Shown: positions 50,665 to 60,649, counted from the stretch's first letter. The stretch: DNA of 64,000 nucleotides from Picosynechococcus sp. PCC 7117 (GCF_001693275.1 NZ_CP016477.1:2976001-3040000); one strand, 5' to 3'. Notes: generated by a model from the letters alone, not told the origin. A program made the numbers and translations.

Positions 50665-52281
50665 TTAAAATTCTGGGGCGCTCTGGATTGTGTGTGGGTT
50701 TTTGGTTTTGGGGTGCATAAAAGTTAAGGCTGTGGCCTGGAGATGTAGACGGGGGGCGGCCCGGTTGCCATAGAGGCGATCGCCAAGGATTGGATTGTTT
50801 AACCCGTCGGGGTGGGCGCAATGGACCCGGAGTTGGTGGGTGCGGCCTGTAATTGGCTTGAGTTTGAGGCGATGGGAATCTAATTTAATGAAATAGGTTT
50901 CGCTGGGTTTGCCCCGTTGCGCATCTACTTTTTGCCGGGGGCGATCGCCAGGGTCTGCCCAGAGGGGAAGGGTAATTATTCCTTCTGGACGCTGAATTTT
51001 TTCCTCTAGGAGAGCTTCGTATTCTTTATGAATTTTGCGGCGGCGAAACTGGGTTTGCAGATTCTGTTGGGTTTCAGCGTTTTTGGCAAATAAAAGAATT
51101 CCGGACGTATCTTGGTCGAGGCGATGGACAAGGAAAATATCTTGATAATCGCGGCGCAATCGGGAAAATGCACTGTCATAGGTCTGGCTACTGCGCCCTG
51201 GAATCGAGGGGAGACCAGCGGGTTTATGGATGGCAATAAGGCTGTGATCTTCGTAGATGATTTCTAGGGGAATTTCTGGGGTCGTCAAAATATCTTGAAA
51301 AGATTTCCCCCCCAAGCCCGAAAGCAAAAAGCCGAGGATCGGTTGGCAGCGCTCTTCACAAGCTAAATAGAATTCGCCTACTTGTTTGTCAGGGCTGTTT
51401 TTACCCCACCAAAATTCCGCCATGGCCAAGGGTTTAAGGTTCTGTTTCGCGGCATAGTTGAGAAGCTTAGGCGCACAACAATCGCCGGTGCCGGTGGGTA
51501 AACCAGTGGGAAATAAATCGGCGATCGCCTTTGATTCTCCTTGAAAATTTTTGAGGTGATAGACCTGGTGCATCCGTTTTTGGAGGGTGCGAGACAGGGT
51601 TTTGCGGCGCTGGCGGAGGCTTTGTAAGTCTTGATCAGCTTGGTCAATAATCACCGTGAGAGGATTAATCTCTTGATCCCTGGCCTGTTTGAGATCGCGT
51701 TTGTGGTTGCTTTCCTGGCGGCTTTCTTCTTCAAGGGCGGCGATCGCTTGCGCTAATTCGGCTCCCGTTAAATGGGTCTGGTAAACTTCGCGTTTTTGGC
51801 GGCGTACCTGTTTTTTCTGGCGACGTTCTTGATTAAACTGCGCGATTTTTGTTTGCCATTGTTGCTGCAACGTTTGGTAAGTTTTTCGTTCTGGTAGGGT
51901 TTCTAGGCGTTGGATTTCCCGGCGAATCTGGCGTAACTGGGCGAGAATTTCTTGCTCTTCTAAAATCAGGCGATCGCCCCCATCCATCGGTGGCACCCAA
52001 CCGGGGAGGACTTTTTCGCCTTTAAGCAGTCCCGAAAATGCCTTGAGAAATACCCGTTGCCCGGTGGCCGTTTCTGCTAGCAATACCCCGTACATTTTCC
52101 CTTCCCAATTAAAATCCGGATTTTCCCTTAGTTCCGCCATTAATTCACGGGCGATCGCCTCAGCATTTTTGGTGCGGGGGAGACGACAAAGTTGTTTAGT
52201 GGCCGGACAAACCCCCTCATACCAAGCAGTAACAACATCGGGTTCCAATTGTGGTTGATAGGGGAATCGGGGCGAAGCCAT
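50665..52281 (-). CDS. RluA-family pseudouridine synthase with long N-terminal extension
   Basis: 538 residues. The C-terminal 200 residues are a RluA-type catalytic domain: IIYEDHSLIAIHKPAGLPSI, the catalytic aspartate in LVHRLDQDTSGILLFAK, KEYEALLE, and LKPITGRTHQLRVHCAH. The N-terminal 330 residues include a charged coiled coil (about 110-230) and the conserved GTGDCCAPKLLNYAAKQNL with AMAEFWWG. This long form is known in cyanobacteria and some gamma-proteobacteria; the RNA target of the form is not known to me. The GDCCAPK region has adjacent cysteines that could be structural or redox-active. Confidence 0.9.
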   Translation of the reverse strand: MASPRFPYQPQLEPDVVTAWYEGVCPATKQLCRLPRTKNAEAIARELMAELRENPDFNWEGKMYGVLLAETATGQRVFLKAFSGLLKGEKVLPGWVPPMDGGDRLILEEQEILAQLRQIRREIQRLETLPERKTYQTLQQQWQTKIAQFNQERRQKKQVRRQKREVYQTHLTGAELAQAIAALEEESRQESNHKRDLKQARDQEINPLTVIIDQADQDLQSLRQRRKTLSRTLQKRMHQVYHLKNFQGESKAIADLFPTGLPTGTGDCCAPKLLNYAAKQNLKPLAMAEFWWGKNSPDKQVGEFYLACEERCQPILGFLLSGLGGKSFQDILTTPEIPLEIIYEDHSLIAIHKPAGLPSIPGRSSQTYDSAFSRLRRDYQDIFLVHRLDQDTSGILLFAKNAETQQNLQTQFRRRKIHKEYEALLEEKIQRPEGIITLPLWADPGDRPRQKVDAQRGKPSETYFIKLDSHRLKLKPITGRTHQLRVHCAHPDGLNNPILGDRLYGNRAAPRLHLQATALTFMHPKTKNPHTIQSAPEF

Positions 52282-52357
52282 GACAATACGACGCTCATCT
52301 TTTGTAAACGTAAGCCCTTTATTTTAGGCGTGAGCACACCGTTTGTCCGCTGGTGAC

Positions 52358-52804
52358 CTATGCGATTGCCAATAGTTGGCGCAAACATAATATTGATTGG
52401 CGTGCCTCAAACTTAAATGCTGCCGTGACAAAAATATAGCCGAAAATAAGCATCCCCACGGGAATGAAACCGATTAGAACAATAGATAATTCTAGTAAAT
52501 GAAAAGCGGCGATCGCTAACAATCCAGAAGCAAAACCCAGCCAACCAACCATGAAACAGATTATTAAAATATGCGGGGCCATTGTCACTTTAATAATGCT
52601 TCCTTCCCCTGTGGATTTGATTTTACCTTTCATGATCGGCAGAAAAGAATTTGTGTAATGGATGACACGTCGAATTTCAAATGTGTTTTGGCTGACGGTA
52701 CCTCGAACAATGTGATTTTGAATGGCATCGACTAATCTTTGTCGTACTGCTGCTGGTTGAAGATGTGTCTTGAGAATTAACTGAGTAAAAGGGCGAAAAG
52801 TCAT
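52358..52804 (-). CDS. Small membrane protein, unknown function
   Basis: 148 residues. A polar N-terminal half with FRPFTQLILKTHLQPAAVRQ and FEIRRVIHYTNSFLPIMKGK is followed by two long membrane helices (LIICFMVGWLGFASGLLAIA; LSIVLIGFIPVGMLIFGYIF). The N-terminal half resembles bacterial proteins with a small membrane-proximal beta domain, but I cannot name a family. It has an ATG start and lies between two genes on the same strand. Confidence 0.7.
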   Translation of the reverse strand: MTFRPFTQLILKTHLQPAAVRQRLVDAIQNHIVRGTVSQNTFEIRRVIHYTNSFLPIMKGKIKSTGEGSIIKVTMAPHILIICFMVGWLGFASGLLAIAAFHLLELSIVLIGFIPVGMLIFGYIFVTAAFKFEARQSILCLRQLLAIA

Positions 52805-52830
52805 CGGTTGGTTTGGTTTTTGTTGCGTCT

Positions 52831-53718
52831 TTAGAATACTTCGCCGCCGTCTAGGAGCTGAGCCATTGGTTGCGGTTGCTGCTGGAGATGCTGCTGGAGG
52901 TGACGGGGATGATCGGTAATGAAATAATCAATGTTTTGTTCTACAAGGCGATCAATCTGGGCTAATTCCTGGGCCAATTTTTTCGGGTTTTGACTTTTAT
53001 GGGGTGGTGAAAAAATCGTCCAAGCACCGACGGCTAATTGGTGTTGATGGAGTCGCTGAATGGTTTGTTTTTTAAATAGATTAACGTTGAGACTGACTAA
53101 GCTGGCATCGAGGATTTTTTCTAAAATGTGACTTTCAGTAAATTTGCGAATGAAGAAATTTTTGGTCACCAAAGGCGAGTAGAGAATGCCTGTTTCAATG
53201 GGGTGATGGGTGAGCTTCAGCCAGATCAAAGCCCAAATACTAAAGGAGGTAACAAATGCTTCCTGTTGCAGCCCCATTTTTTCGATCAATTGGGCGACGG
53301 CAATGCCTGTTTTCCGTTGCTGGAGGTTGAGGCGGGGGGCTTTCATCTCGATATTGATTAACAATTTGCCCCGCAGTTCGCTCAACACATCTTCAAGGAG
53401 AGGAATTTTTTCGGGTTGGGGATAGGTGTAGGTTTGTTTGCCGATTTTGAGGGAATCTTTAATGCGCAGGGTTTGGATCTCTGGCCAGGTCATTTCGGTA
53501 ATTTTCCCTGTGACCCCCGTCAGCCGCTTGGTATAGAGGTCATGGAAAACCACCAATTTGCCATCCTTTGTGAGGAAAGTATCGAGTTCAACGCCGTCTA
53601 AACCTAAGGCGATCGCCTTTTGGAAACCCGCCATGGTATTTTCTTGGTGATCGGTCACAACCCCCCGATGGCCCAAGATTAGGGGATGTGCGGACGGCTG
53701 AAAAAATCTCGATTGCAT
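52831..53718 (-). CDS. Glycerophosphodiester phosphodiesterase
   Basis: 295 residues of the GDPD TIM-barrel family: ILGHRGVVTDHQENTMAGFQ, LGLDGVELDTFLTKDGKLVV and FHDLYTKRLTG hold the catalytic His, Glu and metal ligands. LLINIEMKAP and IDYFITDHP complete the barrel. It cleaves deacylated phospholipid head groups to glycerol-3-phosphate and an alcohol. There is no signal peptide, so it is probably cytosolic. Its product could enter the same glycerol-3-phosphate pool as the glpK pathway 3 kb away. Confidence 0.9.
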   Translation of the reverse strand: MQSRFFQPSAHPLILGHRGVVTDHQENTMAGFQKAIALGLDGVELDTFLTKDGKLVVFHDLYTKRLTGVTGKITEMTWPEIQTLRIKDSLKIGKQTYTYPQPEKIPLLEDVLSELRGKLLINIEMKAPRLNLQQRKTGIAVAQLIEKMGLQQEAFVTSFSIWALIWLKLTHHPIETGILYSPLVTKNFFIRKFTESHILEKILDASLVSLNVNLFKKQTIQRLHQHQLAVGAWTIFSPPHKSQNPKKLAQELAQIDRLVEQNIDYFITDHPRHLQQHLQQQPQPMAQLLDGGEVF

Positions 53719-53815
53719 CGCGGAAAAATCCTCTAATCACTTCTCCCACGGTAAAAAGTAACAGCGCGACAGGGCATAATGGGGACAGTAAACTTTACAA
53801 ACAGTTACAAATTCC

Positions 53816-54670
53816 ATGACATCTGCGGCGGTTTCCCTCGATAAAGTCACCAAGGTTTTTAGTAAAGTCCCGGTGGTCAATGAGCTTTCCTTTGCGATTC
53901 AAGCTGGGGAAATGTACGGTCTGTTGGGGCCAAACGGGGCGGGGAAATCCACCACGATCCGGATGTTGATCACCCTCACCGAACCCACAAGCGGCAAAAT
54001 TTCCATTGCTGGGGAAGATGTGATGCAAAATCGCGCCCATGCCAAACGCAATATTGGCGTGGTGTTGCAACAGATGAGTGTGGATGTGGATCTCACGGTT
54101 TGGGAAAACTTGGAATTCCATGGCCGCCTACACCATATTCCCAATCCCCGTCGGCAACGGTTAATTCGTCAGTCTCTGGAGTATGTAGAACTGAGCGATC
54201 GCCGCGATGCTCTGGTGAAAACCCTATCGGGGGGGATGAAACGCCGCGTCCAGATTGCCCGTGCTCTGTTGCATGAACCCAAAATTCTCTTTCTCGATGA
54301 ACCCACCGTTGGCCTGGATCCCCAAACCCGCCGTCGTCTCTGGGAAATCATTCGTGACCTCAACAAAAATGGCATGACGATTCTCCTGACCACCCACTAC
54401 ATGGAGGAAGCTGCTACCCTCTGCGATCGCATTGGCATTATGGAAGCGGGTCGCCTGATCGACGAGGGCACTTTCGAGGAACTCCAGGCAAAATATGGCA
54501 AAGGTTTAGTCGTCAAACAAAAAGGCGATCGCTGGGAATACAAATTTTTCCCGACCCTCCAAGAGGCAGAACATTATCTCGACAACTTGCCCGATAAAAC
54601 CAGCATGATGGTGCGCGAATCCAACCTCGAAGATATTTTCGTCGAACTCACCGGGCGGCAGTTGGACTAA
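53816..54670 (+). CDS. ABC-2 type export ATPase (DrrA-like)
   Basis: 284 residues with Walker A GPNGAGKSTTIRML, VLQQMSVDVDLTVWENLEF, signature TLSGGMKRRVQIA, Walker B ILFLDEPTVGLDPQTRRRLW and TTHYMEEAATLCDRI, as in daunorubicin-type or NodI-like exporters. The C-terminal 60 residues (VVKQKGDRWEYKFFPTLQEA) are the usual accessory part. The ABC-2 permease that normally follows is missing; the next gene is a convergent Uma2 gene. The membrane partner must be elsewhere. Confidence 0.88.
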   Translation: MTSAAVSLDKVTKVFSKVPVVNELSFAIQAGEMYGLLGPNGAGKSTTIRMLITLTEPTSGKISIAGEDVMQNRAHAKRNIGVVLQQMSVDVDLTVWENLEFHGRLHHIPNPRRQRLIRQSLEYVELSDRRDALVKTLSGGMKRRVQIARALLHEPKILFLDEPTVGLDPQTRRRLWEIIRDLNKNGMTILLTTHYMEEAATLCDRIGIMEAGRLIDEGTFEELQAKYGKGLVVKQKGDRWEYKFFPTLQEAEHYLDNLPDKTSMMVRESNLEDIFVELTGRQLD

Positions 54671-54690
54671 GTTTTGAACGAAGTCAACGC

Positions 54691-55272
54691 TCACCAAATG
54701 GTGCTCAAATCCAATTGAAAATTCGGTAAGACAGTTGCGCCATCGAGAAACTCAGGTTGCTCAAGAATTTCTACGGGTTGACCGCTGCGATACACCTCAA
54801 CTTGCCGATTTTGACGATTAATTAGCCAACCCAACCGCGACCCATTGTCGATAAATTCCTGTAATTTGGCTTGGGTGCGGGCTAGGGAATCCGTCGGTGA
54901 CAATAGCTCCACAACAAAATCTGGACAGAGGGGTAAAAATCTCGTCTTTACTTCCGGTGCGAGGGCTTCCCAGCGGGCCGAGGGAATCCAGGCGGCATCA
55001 GGCGATCGCATCGCCCCATTGGGCAAAATAAATCCCCCAGAAGAATCAAATGTTTTACCCAGTTTGCATTGGTGATTCCAGAGCCATAATTGTGCAGTGA
55101 GGCTGGCATTACGTTCGCTAGTTTCGCCACCAGTGGGGGACATAATCGCTAAATCTCCTTGGGCATTCCGCTCAAAACGGAAATTTTTATTTTGCTGGCA
55201 GAGTTGAAAAAATTGTTCGTCGCTGAAATTGCAATTTTCAAGATTTAACTCTAAAGGAAGGGTCACGTCCAT
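54691..55272 (-). CDS. Uma2-family (DUF820) endonuclease-like protein
   Basis: 193 residues. AIMSPTGGETSERNASLTAQ, the SPDAAWIPSARWEAL segment, FVVELLSPTDSLARTQAKLQ, EFIDNGSRLGWLINRQNRQV and EVYRSGQPVEIL match the Uma2/DUF820 family, a PD-(D/E)XK-like fold greatly expanded in cyanobacteria. Its role is not established. The ATG at 55272 is followed by MDVTLPLELNLENCNF, typical of the family. Confidence 0.9.
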   Translation of the reverse strand: MDVTLPLELNLENCNFSDEQFFQLCQQNKNFRFERNAQGDLAIMSPTGGETSERNASLTAQLWLWNHQCKLGKTFDSSGGFILPNGAMRSPDAAWIPSARWEALAPEVKTRFLPLCPDFVVELLSPTDSLARTQAKLQEFIDNGSRLGWLINRQNRQVEVYRSGQPVEILEQPEFLDGATVLPNFQLDLSTIW

Positions 55273-55341
55273 TGCCTAAACTTCCACCGGTGGGCTACTA
55301 CTGCCATTATAGTGAGCTTGTTCAAGGCTCAAATTCACCTC

Positions 55342-56592
55342 TTATTTTTCAGCCCGGTTTGTCGCAGCTTGTTGAAAAAGGGCGGTGTATTGTTCAAACC
55401 CTCCCGGAAAAGCAACGTTAATTTGTAACGGATCAGCCGGATCGGTAATGCCCCCAATCACTTGGGTTTGACCATTGATTGTCCCCAGTTTTAAGGGAAT
55501 CCGATTTTTTAATTCTCCCTGGGAGCTGTCGATATACACGACGAGATTGCCGCTCTTTGCCCATTTACCAATGTCTTGGACGAGCTGAAGGAATAGGCGA
55601 TCGCTCCCCCCCCGTCGAACTTGATCGCCTTCGGTGTGACTTGTGACCGTATCGCCGACGCCAACGATTAACGGCATCAATTGCGGATCAAAATTCTCTT
55701 GCACCAGTTGCAATAGTTCCTCGTGGTTTTGGGGCGCTTGGCGAGCGTTAAAGGTTTCCCCTAGGGGATAGTGGCCCGTGCGTTGGGCATAATAATAATT
55801 CAGCAGCACTAAAACCCCCGCTTCTTTGACGGCACCACGCACCATAAACTGAAAATCTGTGGTGCCAGAATCCTTGGCTGTGGCAAAGCGAACAATTTCT
55901 TTCCCCACATTATCTCTGCCTAGATTAGGCGCATAGTGCACGAAAAAACTATTGTCTAAACCCTGTTGACTCGCTTTTTCAAGCAAATCATTCATCAGGG
56001 TTTCCATGGTGCGCTGGAGGTCTTGGTAAATCTCTAGGCGATCGCCTAAATATTCGGCCAGGACATTTAAATTTGCCGTTGGCGAAACGAGATTATCTAA
56101 AACAGAAGCATGGATCAGCTCAGGTTGAAGCTCAGCGGGGAAAATATCAGCGTATTTAGTAAAAAATCGCCCTAAACATTGACCAATTAAATCTGGCACC
56201 GTTCCAAGAAAATCTAGCTCTGCCTGGCTGACACCGGGATGGGAAATCTGACCATTATCCGTCTGCCATTGCACGCCCCCCGCCGCTAAACCGGGTAAAT
56301 AGCTTGTTTCATCTTTAGCTGCAACATTGCGAAATGCCCGTTCGACGATGCGATTTACTCCCCTTCTGCCTTCATGTTCACCGTTGGTGAGGACAAAAAA
56401 GTGGTCTTTAAACTTGCGTGTGGCGCGGATATAGTCAGGATCAATTTTGCGGGTTAAAGGGTCTTTGACTAACCCCATGCAAACGCCATCTAAATCCTGA
56501 ATAATGAGTAAATTTTCTGTGTTGCTGAGGGTTGAAAGGAAGGCTTCATGATCAAGGGAATAATGTTGGTCATGGAGCAGTAAAGCAGTCAT
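55342..56592 (-). CDS. stpA: Glucosylglycerol-phosphate phosphatase
   Basis: 416 residues recognised as StpA/GgpP, which removes phosphate from glucosylglycerol-phosphate made by GgpS, giving the salt-protective solute. The N-terminal HAD-like motif IIQDLDGVCMGLVKDPLTRK and FVLTNGEHEGRRGVNRIVER, plus LMPLIVGVGDTVTSHTEGDQ near the C-terminus, support this. The synthase ggpS is not in the window. Downstream on the same pathway glpK and gghA lie directly upstream on the same strand. Confidence 0.9.
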   Translation of the reverse strand: MTALLLHDQHYSLDHEAFLSTLSNTENLLIIQDLDGVCMGLVKDPLTRKIDPDYIRATRKFKDHFFVLTNGEHEGRRGVNRIVERAFRNVAAKDETSYLPGLAAGGVQWQTDNGQISHPGVSQAELDFLGTVPDLIGQCLGRFFTKYADIFPAELQPELIHASVLDNLVSPTANLNVLAEYLGDRLEIYQDLQRTMETLMNDLLEKASQQGLDNSFFVHYAPNLGRDNVGKEIVRFATAKDSGTTDFQFMVRGAVKEAGVLVLLNYYYAQRTGHYPLGETFNARQAPQNHEELLQLVQENFDPQLMPLIVGVGDTVTSHTEGDQVRRGGSDRLFLQLVQDIGKWAKSGNLVVYIDSSQGELKNRIPLKLGTINGQTQVIGGITDPADPLQINVAFPGGFEQYTALFQQAATNRAEK

Positions 56593-56704
56593 AAAGTCTT
56601 TTGAAATTCAATGGGTGTGCAGTAGTTTGAGGAATTCGTATCCCCTAGATCTTCTTTGTGAAGGGGGACTTGCTGTGGGCAGAAGCCCTCCCCAAGGAGG
56701 AAGT

Positions 56705-58219
56705 TTAGACCCAGTTTTTCGCTCGTTCGACGGCTTTTTGCCAGATTTTGAAATGCGCTTGGGCTTGGGAGGCGTTGGCACTGGGTTTAAAAACGTAATC
56801 AATCTTGCGGTTTTGCACCAGGGTTTGGTAATCATCCCAAAAGCCAACGGCCAATCCGGCGGCAAAGGCTGCTCCCTGGGCCGTGGCATCCAGCACCGCA
56901 GGACGTTCCACGGGAATGCCCAATACATCGGCCTGGAATTGCATCAGAAAGTCGTTATTGCACGCGCCGCCATCGACTTTTAATTCTTGGATCGGGGTAC
57001 CAGAATCTTGGTTAATTGCTTCGACTACTTCCTTCGCTTGGTAGGCGATCGCCTCTAGGACAGCCCGTACCATGTGTTCTTTTTTGACGCCTCTCGTTAA
57101 ACCGAGAAATGCGCCCCTGGCACTCATATCCCAGTGGGGCGCCCCCAGGCCACTCAGGGCAGGGACAAAGTAAGCGCCGCCGTTATCATTCACCCCTTGG
57201 GCAAGATCATTCGTTTCCGCCGCCGTTTCAATAATTTGTAGGCCATCGCGCAACCATTGGATACAAGCCCCAGCGGTGAACATACTCCCTTCGAGGGCAT
57301 AGCCAATATCGAGATTTGTGCCATCATGATGGGCTTGGGTGCACGCGATGGTCGTTAGGAGCTTATGTTTGGAGCGTTTAATCTCGTCGCCCGTGTGCGC
57401 CACCAAAAACGCCCCTGTGCCATAGGTGCATTTCAATAAGCCGGGGCGATCGCAACCATGGGCATAGAGGGCCGCCTGTTGATCCCCAAAGATGGCGGTG
57501 ATCGGAATTGCCGCCCCCAATAAACTTGGATCAGTTTTACCAAATTCCCCTAGGCTCGACTGCACCGTTGGCATCATCTGGCGGGGAATATCGAATAAAT
57601 CTAACAAATCCGGATCCCAATCTTTTTGGTTGAGATTGAGCAACATTGTCCGGCTGGCATTACTGTGATCTGTGGCGTGGACTTTGCCTCCCGTAAGATT
57701 CCATAAGGCCCAGGTGTCGATGGTTCCCGCAAGGACATTATTGGGATTGACAGCGCTATTTTCCTTGGCCCAGCTTAGTAACCAGTTCAGTTTTGTTGCC
57801 GAAAAATAAGCATCCAGCACTAAGCCCGTTTTGTTGTAAATTTCTGCCGCTTTCCCTGCTGCATTGAGGGTTTGACAGAGGGGAGCTGTCCGCCGATCTT
57901 GCCAGACAATGGCCCGATGGAGGGGTTTGCCAGTGGTCTTATCCCAGAGAACACAGGTTTCTCGCTGTACCGTGAGACCGATCGCCGCAATGTCTTGGCT
58001 TTCAATGCTGCTATTGTTGACGACCTGTTGCATGACGGCTTTGGTGTCATTCCAAATTTCCGTTGCATCATGTTCGACCCAACCGGGCTGGGGATAATAT
58101 TGGGTTAATTCTTTGTAAGCTTGGGCAACGATATCGCCTTTGTGGTTAAACAAGAGGGCACGATTGCCAGTAGTACCAAGGTCTAGCGCGAGGATGTATT
58201 TTTGATGGGCCATGGTCAT
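56705..58219 (-). CDS. glpK: Glycerol kinase
   Basis: 504 residues of the FGGY kinase family: ILALDLGTTGNRALLFNHKG, QYYPQPGWVEHDATEIW, VQRETCVLWDKTTGKPLHRA, IVWQDRRTAPLC, GDQQAALYAHGCDRPGLLKC, TYGTGAFLVAHTG and KVDGGACNNDFLMQFQADVL. It phosphorylates glycerol, including that released when glucosylglycerol is degraded. The gap to stpA (56593-56704) has CCCTCC-CCAA-GGAGG-like sequence but no convincing terminator. Spacing to gghA is 81 bases; co-transcription is plausible. Confidence 0.96.
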   Translation of the reverse strand: MTMAHQKYILALDLGTTGNRALLFNHKGDIVAQAYKELTQYYPQPGWVEHDATEIWNDTKAVMQQVVNNSSIESQDIAAIGLTVQRETCVLWDKTTGKPLHRAIVWQDRRTAPLCQTLNAAGKAAEIYNKTGLVLDAYFSATKLNWLLSWAKENSAVNPNNVLAGTIDTWALWNLTGGKVHATDHSNASRTMLLNLNQKDWDPDLLDLFDIPRQMMPTVQSSLGEFGKTDPSLLGAAIPITAIFGDQQAALYAHGCDRPGLLKCTYGTGAFLVAHTGDEIKRSKHKLLTTIACTQAHHDGTNLDIGYALEGSMFTAGACIQWLRDGLQIIETAAETNDLAQGVNDNGGAYFVPALSGLGAPHWDMSARGAFLGLTRGVKKEHMVRAVLEAIAYQAKEVVEAINQDSGTPIQELKVDGGACNNDFLMQFQADVLGIPVERPAVLDATAQGAAFAAGLAVGFWDDYQTLVQNRKIDYVFKPSANASQAQAHFKIWQKAVERAKNWV

Positions 58220-58300
58220 TGTTGAAATAAGGTTTTTAAAAGGGGTTAGATAAATTTAAAAGGTGTGTTTTTAAGTCGATTTTAGTTTGGAATTTATCGT

Positions 58301-60649
58301 TTAAGGAGGGATTTCAGACAATAGAAAACCTTCGCCATTATGCAGGTGAATTTGAGCTAAGTCACGGCTTGTATTGATCTCTAAGGTGGGAGTGGCGATC
58401 GCCAACTGCCAACGATCCAAATCCAGGGCGAGCCATTTACCAATCTCAACGGTCTTCGGAACCCCAGCCATGTGCGCCACTAACACAAGCCGCTGTTGGG
58501 TGTCGGGATTGGTGCGCCTGCCGTAGAAAATGGTGCGTTGGTGATCCGACCAATGGTGCAGGCGATCGCCCCTTGCAGGATCGAGATGATTTCGCAGCCA
58601 AGGCTGGGCCTGGCGATATTGCCGCAAACGTAAATTAAAGCTCGCCCGCTCATCCGGTACCGATCCACAATAATGGGAGACCCGACAAGCCTCGTGGCCA
58701 TCCTCCATAAAGGCGATCGCTATTTCCTTCAGGTTGGCAATGGTAATCGGCTTTAAAAAATCAAATTGTGGTTCTAATTCGGTTTGCAGAAAAATCGCCA
58801 GCTTTGGTAGATCATAGCCAATCGCTTCAATGGCCTGTTCCACTGCTTTAAAGAACTGCCGCATTAACGAGAGATCATAAAAGCCCATGGTTTTAAACCG
58901 CCGAAATGCCCAGGATTGTCGGTAAATTTCCGGCGTAATTTGCCAATAGAGAAAGCCAATTTCGTCCGCCATAATTTTGACGGCATATTGATCATCTGTA
59001 TTCCGAAAAAAGCCCCAGGGAGTGTGCATTAATGCATTTAAAAAATCCATCGGAATTCCTGGACTAAAGCCATGGATCCACAATTGGGTTGCCGGATTAT
59101 CGTAGGCATTTTGTAAAATTTCTGGCAAAGAATCCCCTAAATATTCATTAATGCGAATTGCGACGGTGTTAATGTGGTTGCCCTTGCGTACCGTGTCATG
59201 GTTGGCACAACCGGTCACCCAGCGATCGCCATGGGCCATAATTTTGCACACATCCCGCCATTCCCGTTGCCAAAATCCCTGTAACGTGGGCGTATTATGC
59301 TCGAAGATCAACGGACTCCATTGAAAACAATCGGGCTTTAGGTAAATTAAATCCAAATGGGTAGCCATATCTTCCCAACCGACATTGGGCCAGGGGCGGC
59401 CATCTTCATAGATGGTGTACAGCTCGCGGGTCGCTGTCCCAACGGTTTGGGGTACCGCAGCCATCTTCAGCAGGAAATCATTGTCATAGTCTAGTTGGCC
59501 GGAAATGGCGTCGGACACCTGAAAATCTTGACCCCCATCGACCCGAATCCCATCAGCGCCTAAATTAATTTTTCGCCGCTGCAACTCCAGGAGAACAGCC
59601 CGCACCATCGGATTTTGCTGATTTGTATCATGGCCATACATATTTGCGCCCCGGAAAAATTGCGCATTAATTAATCCCAGGGCTTGGTGATGGATATGCC
59701 CGTAAACCAAGTCGAAAATAATCTGGATCGGGCGGGCAAAGGCGGTGTGGAGCGTGGCAATAAAATCCACAACTTCGGCGGGTCTGAGGGTACTGAGGAG
59801 GGCGGGACTGGTGGCCGCTGCCCCTAAAATCAGATCGTCATAGCCCCAATTTTGGGTGTCTGGTTTTTTCAAGTGAACTTGTACTTCTTGGTTGGCGATC
59901 GCCCGAATTTGCCAAAAAGCATGGATTGTTTCATTTTCGGCGGGGCGAAATTCCACCGTGGGTTCAATGGGTAACAGTTCAATCGCATCAAAGCCCACAT
60001 AGTTTTTTTCAGCGGCGGTGAGGGGTTGGCTATTGGCCAATTTGCGGGCGAGGTCACGATAAATGCGTGTGAGTCCAGCTAGGGTGCCCGTGGGGGAAGC
60101 GGTACCCACATGGATTTGCAAAATATTGCGGGGCGGTGTGACCCAAGTTTCCTGGTGAAAATAGTCGCGGTCGGCCCTGTCTCGCTCCAGTTGGGCGATG
60201 TCGTAGAGCTCGGCTGGCGCAAACACACCGTAGGGCAGGGAGTGGGCAAAGACATCGCGGATAATCTGTTCACCACTGCGCAACCAGTAAAACGATCCCG
60301 CTTGGGTACGGGTGCCAGCTTTGAGACCCGCCACAACACCCCAGGCAAATTCCCCTTGGCGCGGCAGCTCTAGCACCTCCCGACGGAACGGAATGACTTG
60401 ATCGGCAAGGCGAAAATCGATTGCCTCCATGGGCGTAAAAATTTCGAGGTAAACGGGGCGATCGCCCACCTCCGGAATCCAGAATCCTATTTGGGTTAGG
60501 CCATCACTGCCATAGGTTGCGCCCAATTTCTGACTCAGTTGTTGCCCCCGCTGAAATGGGTCTGGGGTGCCCGTGGCGATCGCCTTAGCCCAGGTCAATA
60601 AAGCTTGGGTGGGGGCTTCGACAAGTTGAATGGGGGGTGAAATATTCAC
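58301..60649 (-). CDS. gghA: Glucosylglycerol hydrolase, GH13-like
   Basis: 782 residues, GTG start. Catalytic-type motifs of the alpha-amylase clan are seen: IIFDLVYGHIHHQALGLIN, the nucleophile region LGADGIRVDGGQDFQV, TIYEDGRPWPNVGWED and VTGCANHDTVRKGNH. Overall it matches what I recall of Slr1670 (GghA) from Synechocystis, which splits glucosylglycerol into glucose and glycerol after salt downshock. The position next to glpK agrees with that genome. Other GH13-like glucosidases cannot be excluded from sequence alone. Confidence 0.82.
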   Translation of the reverse strand: MNISPPIQLVEAPTQALLTWAKAIATGTPDPFQRGQQLSQKLGATYGSDGLTQIGFWIPEVGDRPVYLEIFTPMEAIDFRLADQVIPFRREVLELPRQGEFAWGVVAGLKAGTRTQAGSFYWLRSGEQIIRDVFAHSLPYGVFAPAELYDIAQLERDRADRDYFHQETWVTPPRNILQIHVGTASPTGTLAGLTRIYRDLARKLANSQPLTAAEKNYVGFDAIELLPIEPTVEFRPAENETIHAFWQIRAIANQEVQVHLKKPDTQNWGYDDLILGAAATSPALLSTLRPAEVVDFIATLHTAFARPIQIIFDLVYGHIHHQALGLINAQFFRGANMYGHDTNQQNPMVRAVLLELQRRKINLGADGIRVDGGQDFQVSDAISGQLDYDNDFLLKMAAVPQTVGTATRELYTIYEDGRPWPNVGWEDMATHLDLIYLKPDCFQWSPLIFEHNTPTLQGFWQREWRDVCKIMAHGDRWVTGCANHDTVRKGNHINTVAIRINEYLGDSLPEILQNAYDNPATQLWIHGFSPGIPMDFLNALMHTPWGFFRNTDDQYAVKIMADEIGFLYWQITPEIYRQSWAFRRFKTMGFYDLSLMRQFFKAVEQAIEAIGYDLPKLAIFLQTELEPQFDFLKPITIANLKEIAIAFMEDGHEACRVSHYCGSVPDERASFNLRLRQYRQAQPWLRNHLDPARGDRLHHWSDHQRTIFYGRRTNPDTQQRLVLVAHMAGVPKTVEIGKWLALDLDRWQLAIATPTLEINTSRDLAQIHLHNGEGFLLSEIPP

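Noticed and set aside
56640-56705. CCTCC-CCAA-GGAGG downstream of glpK as another repeat copy or terminator
   Set aside because: It matches only the hairpin tip of the repeat family and has no T-run; too little to count as a tenth locus.
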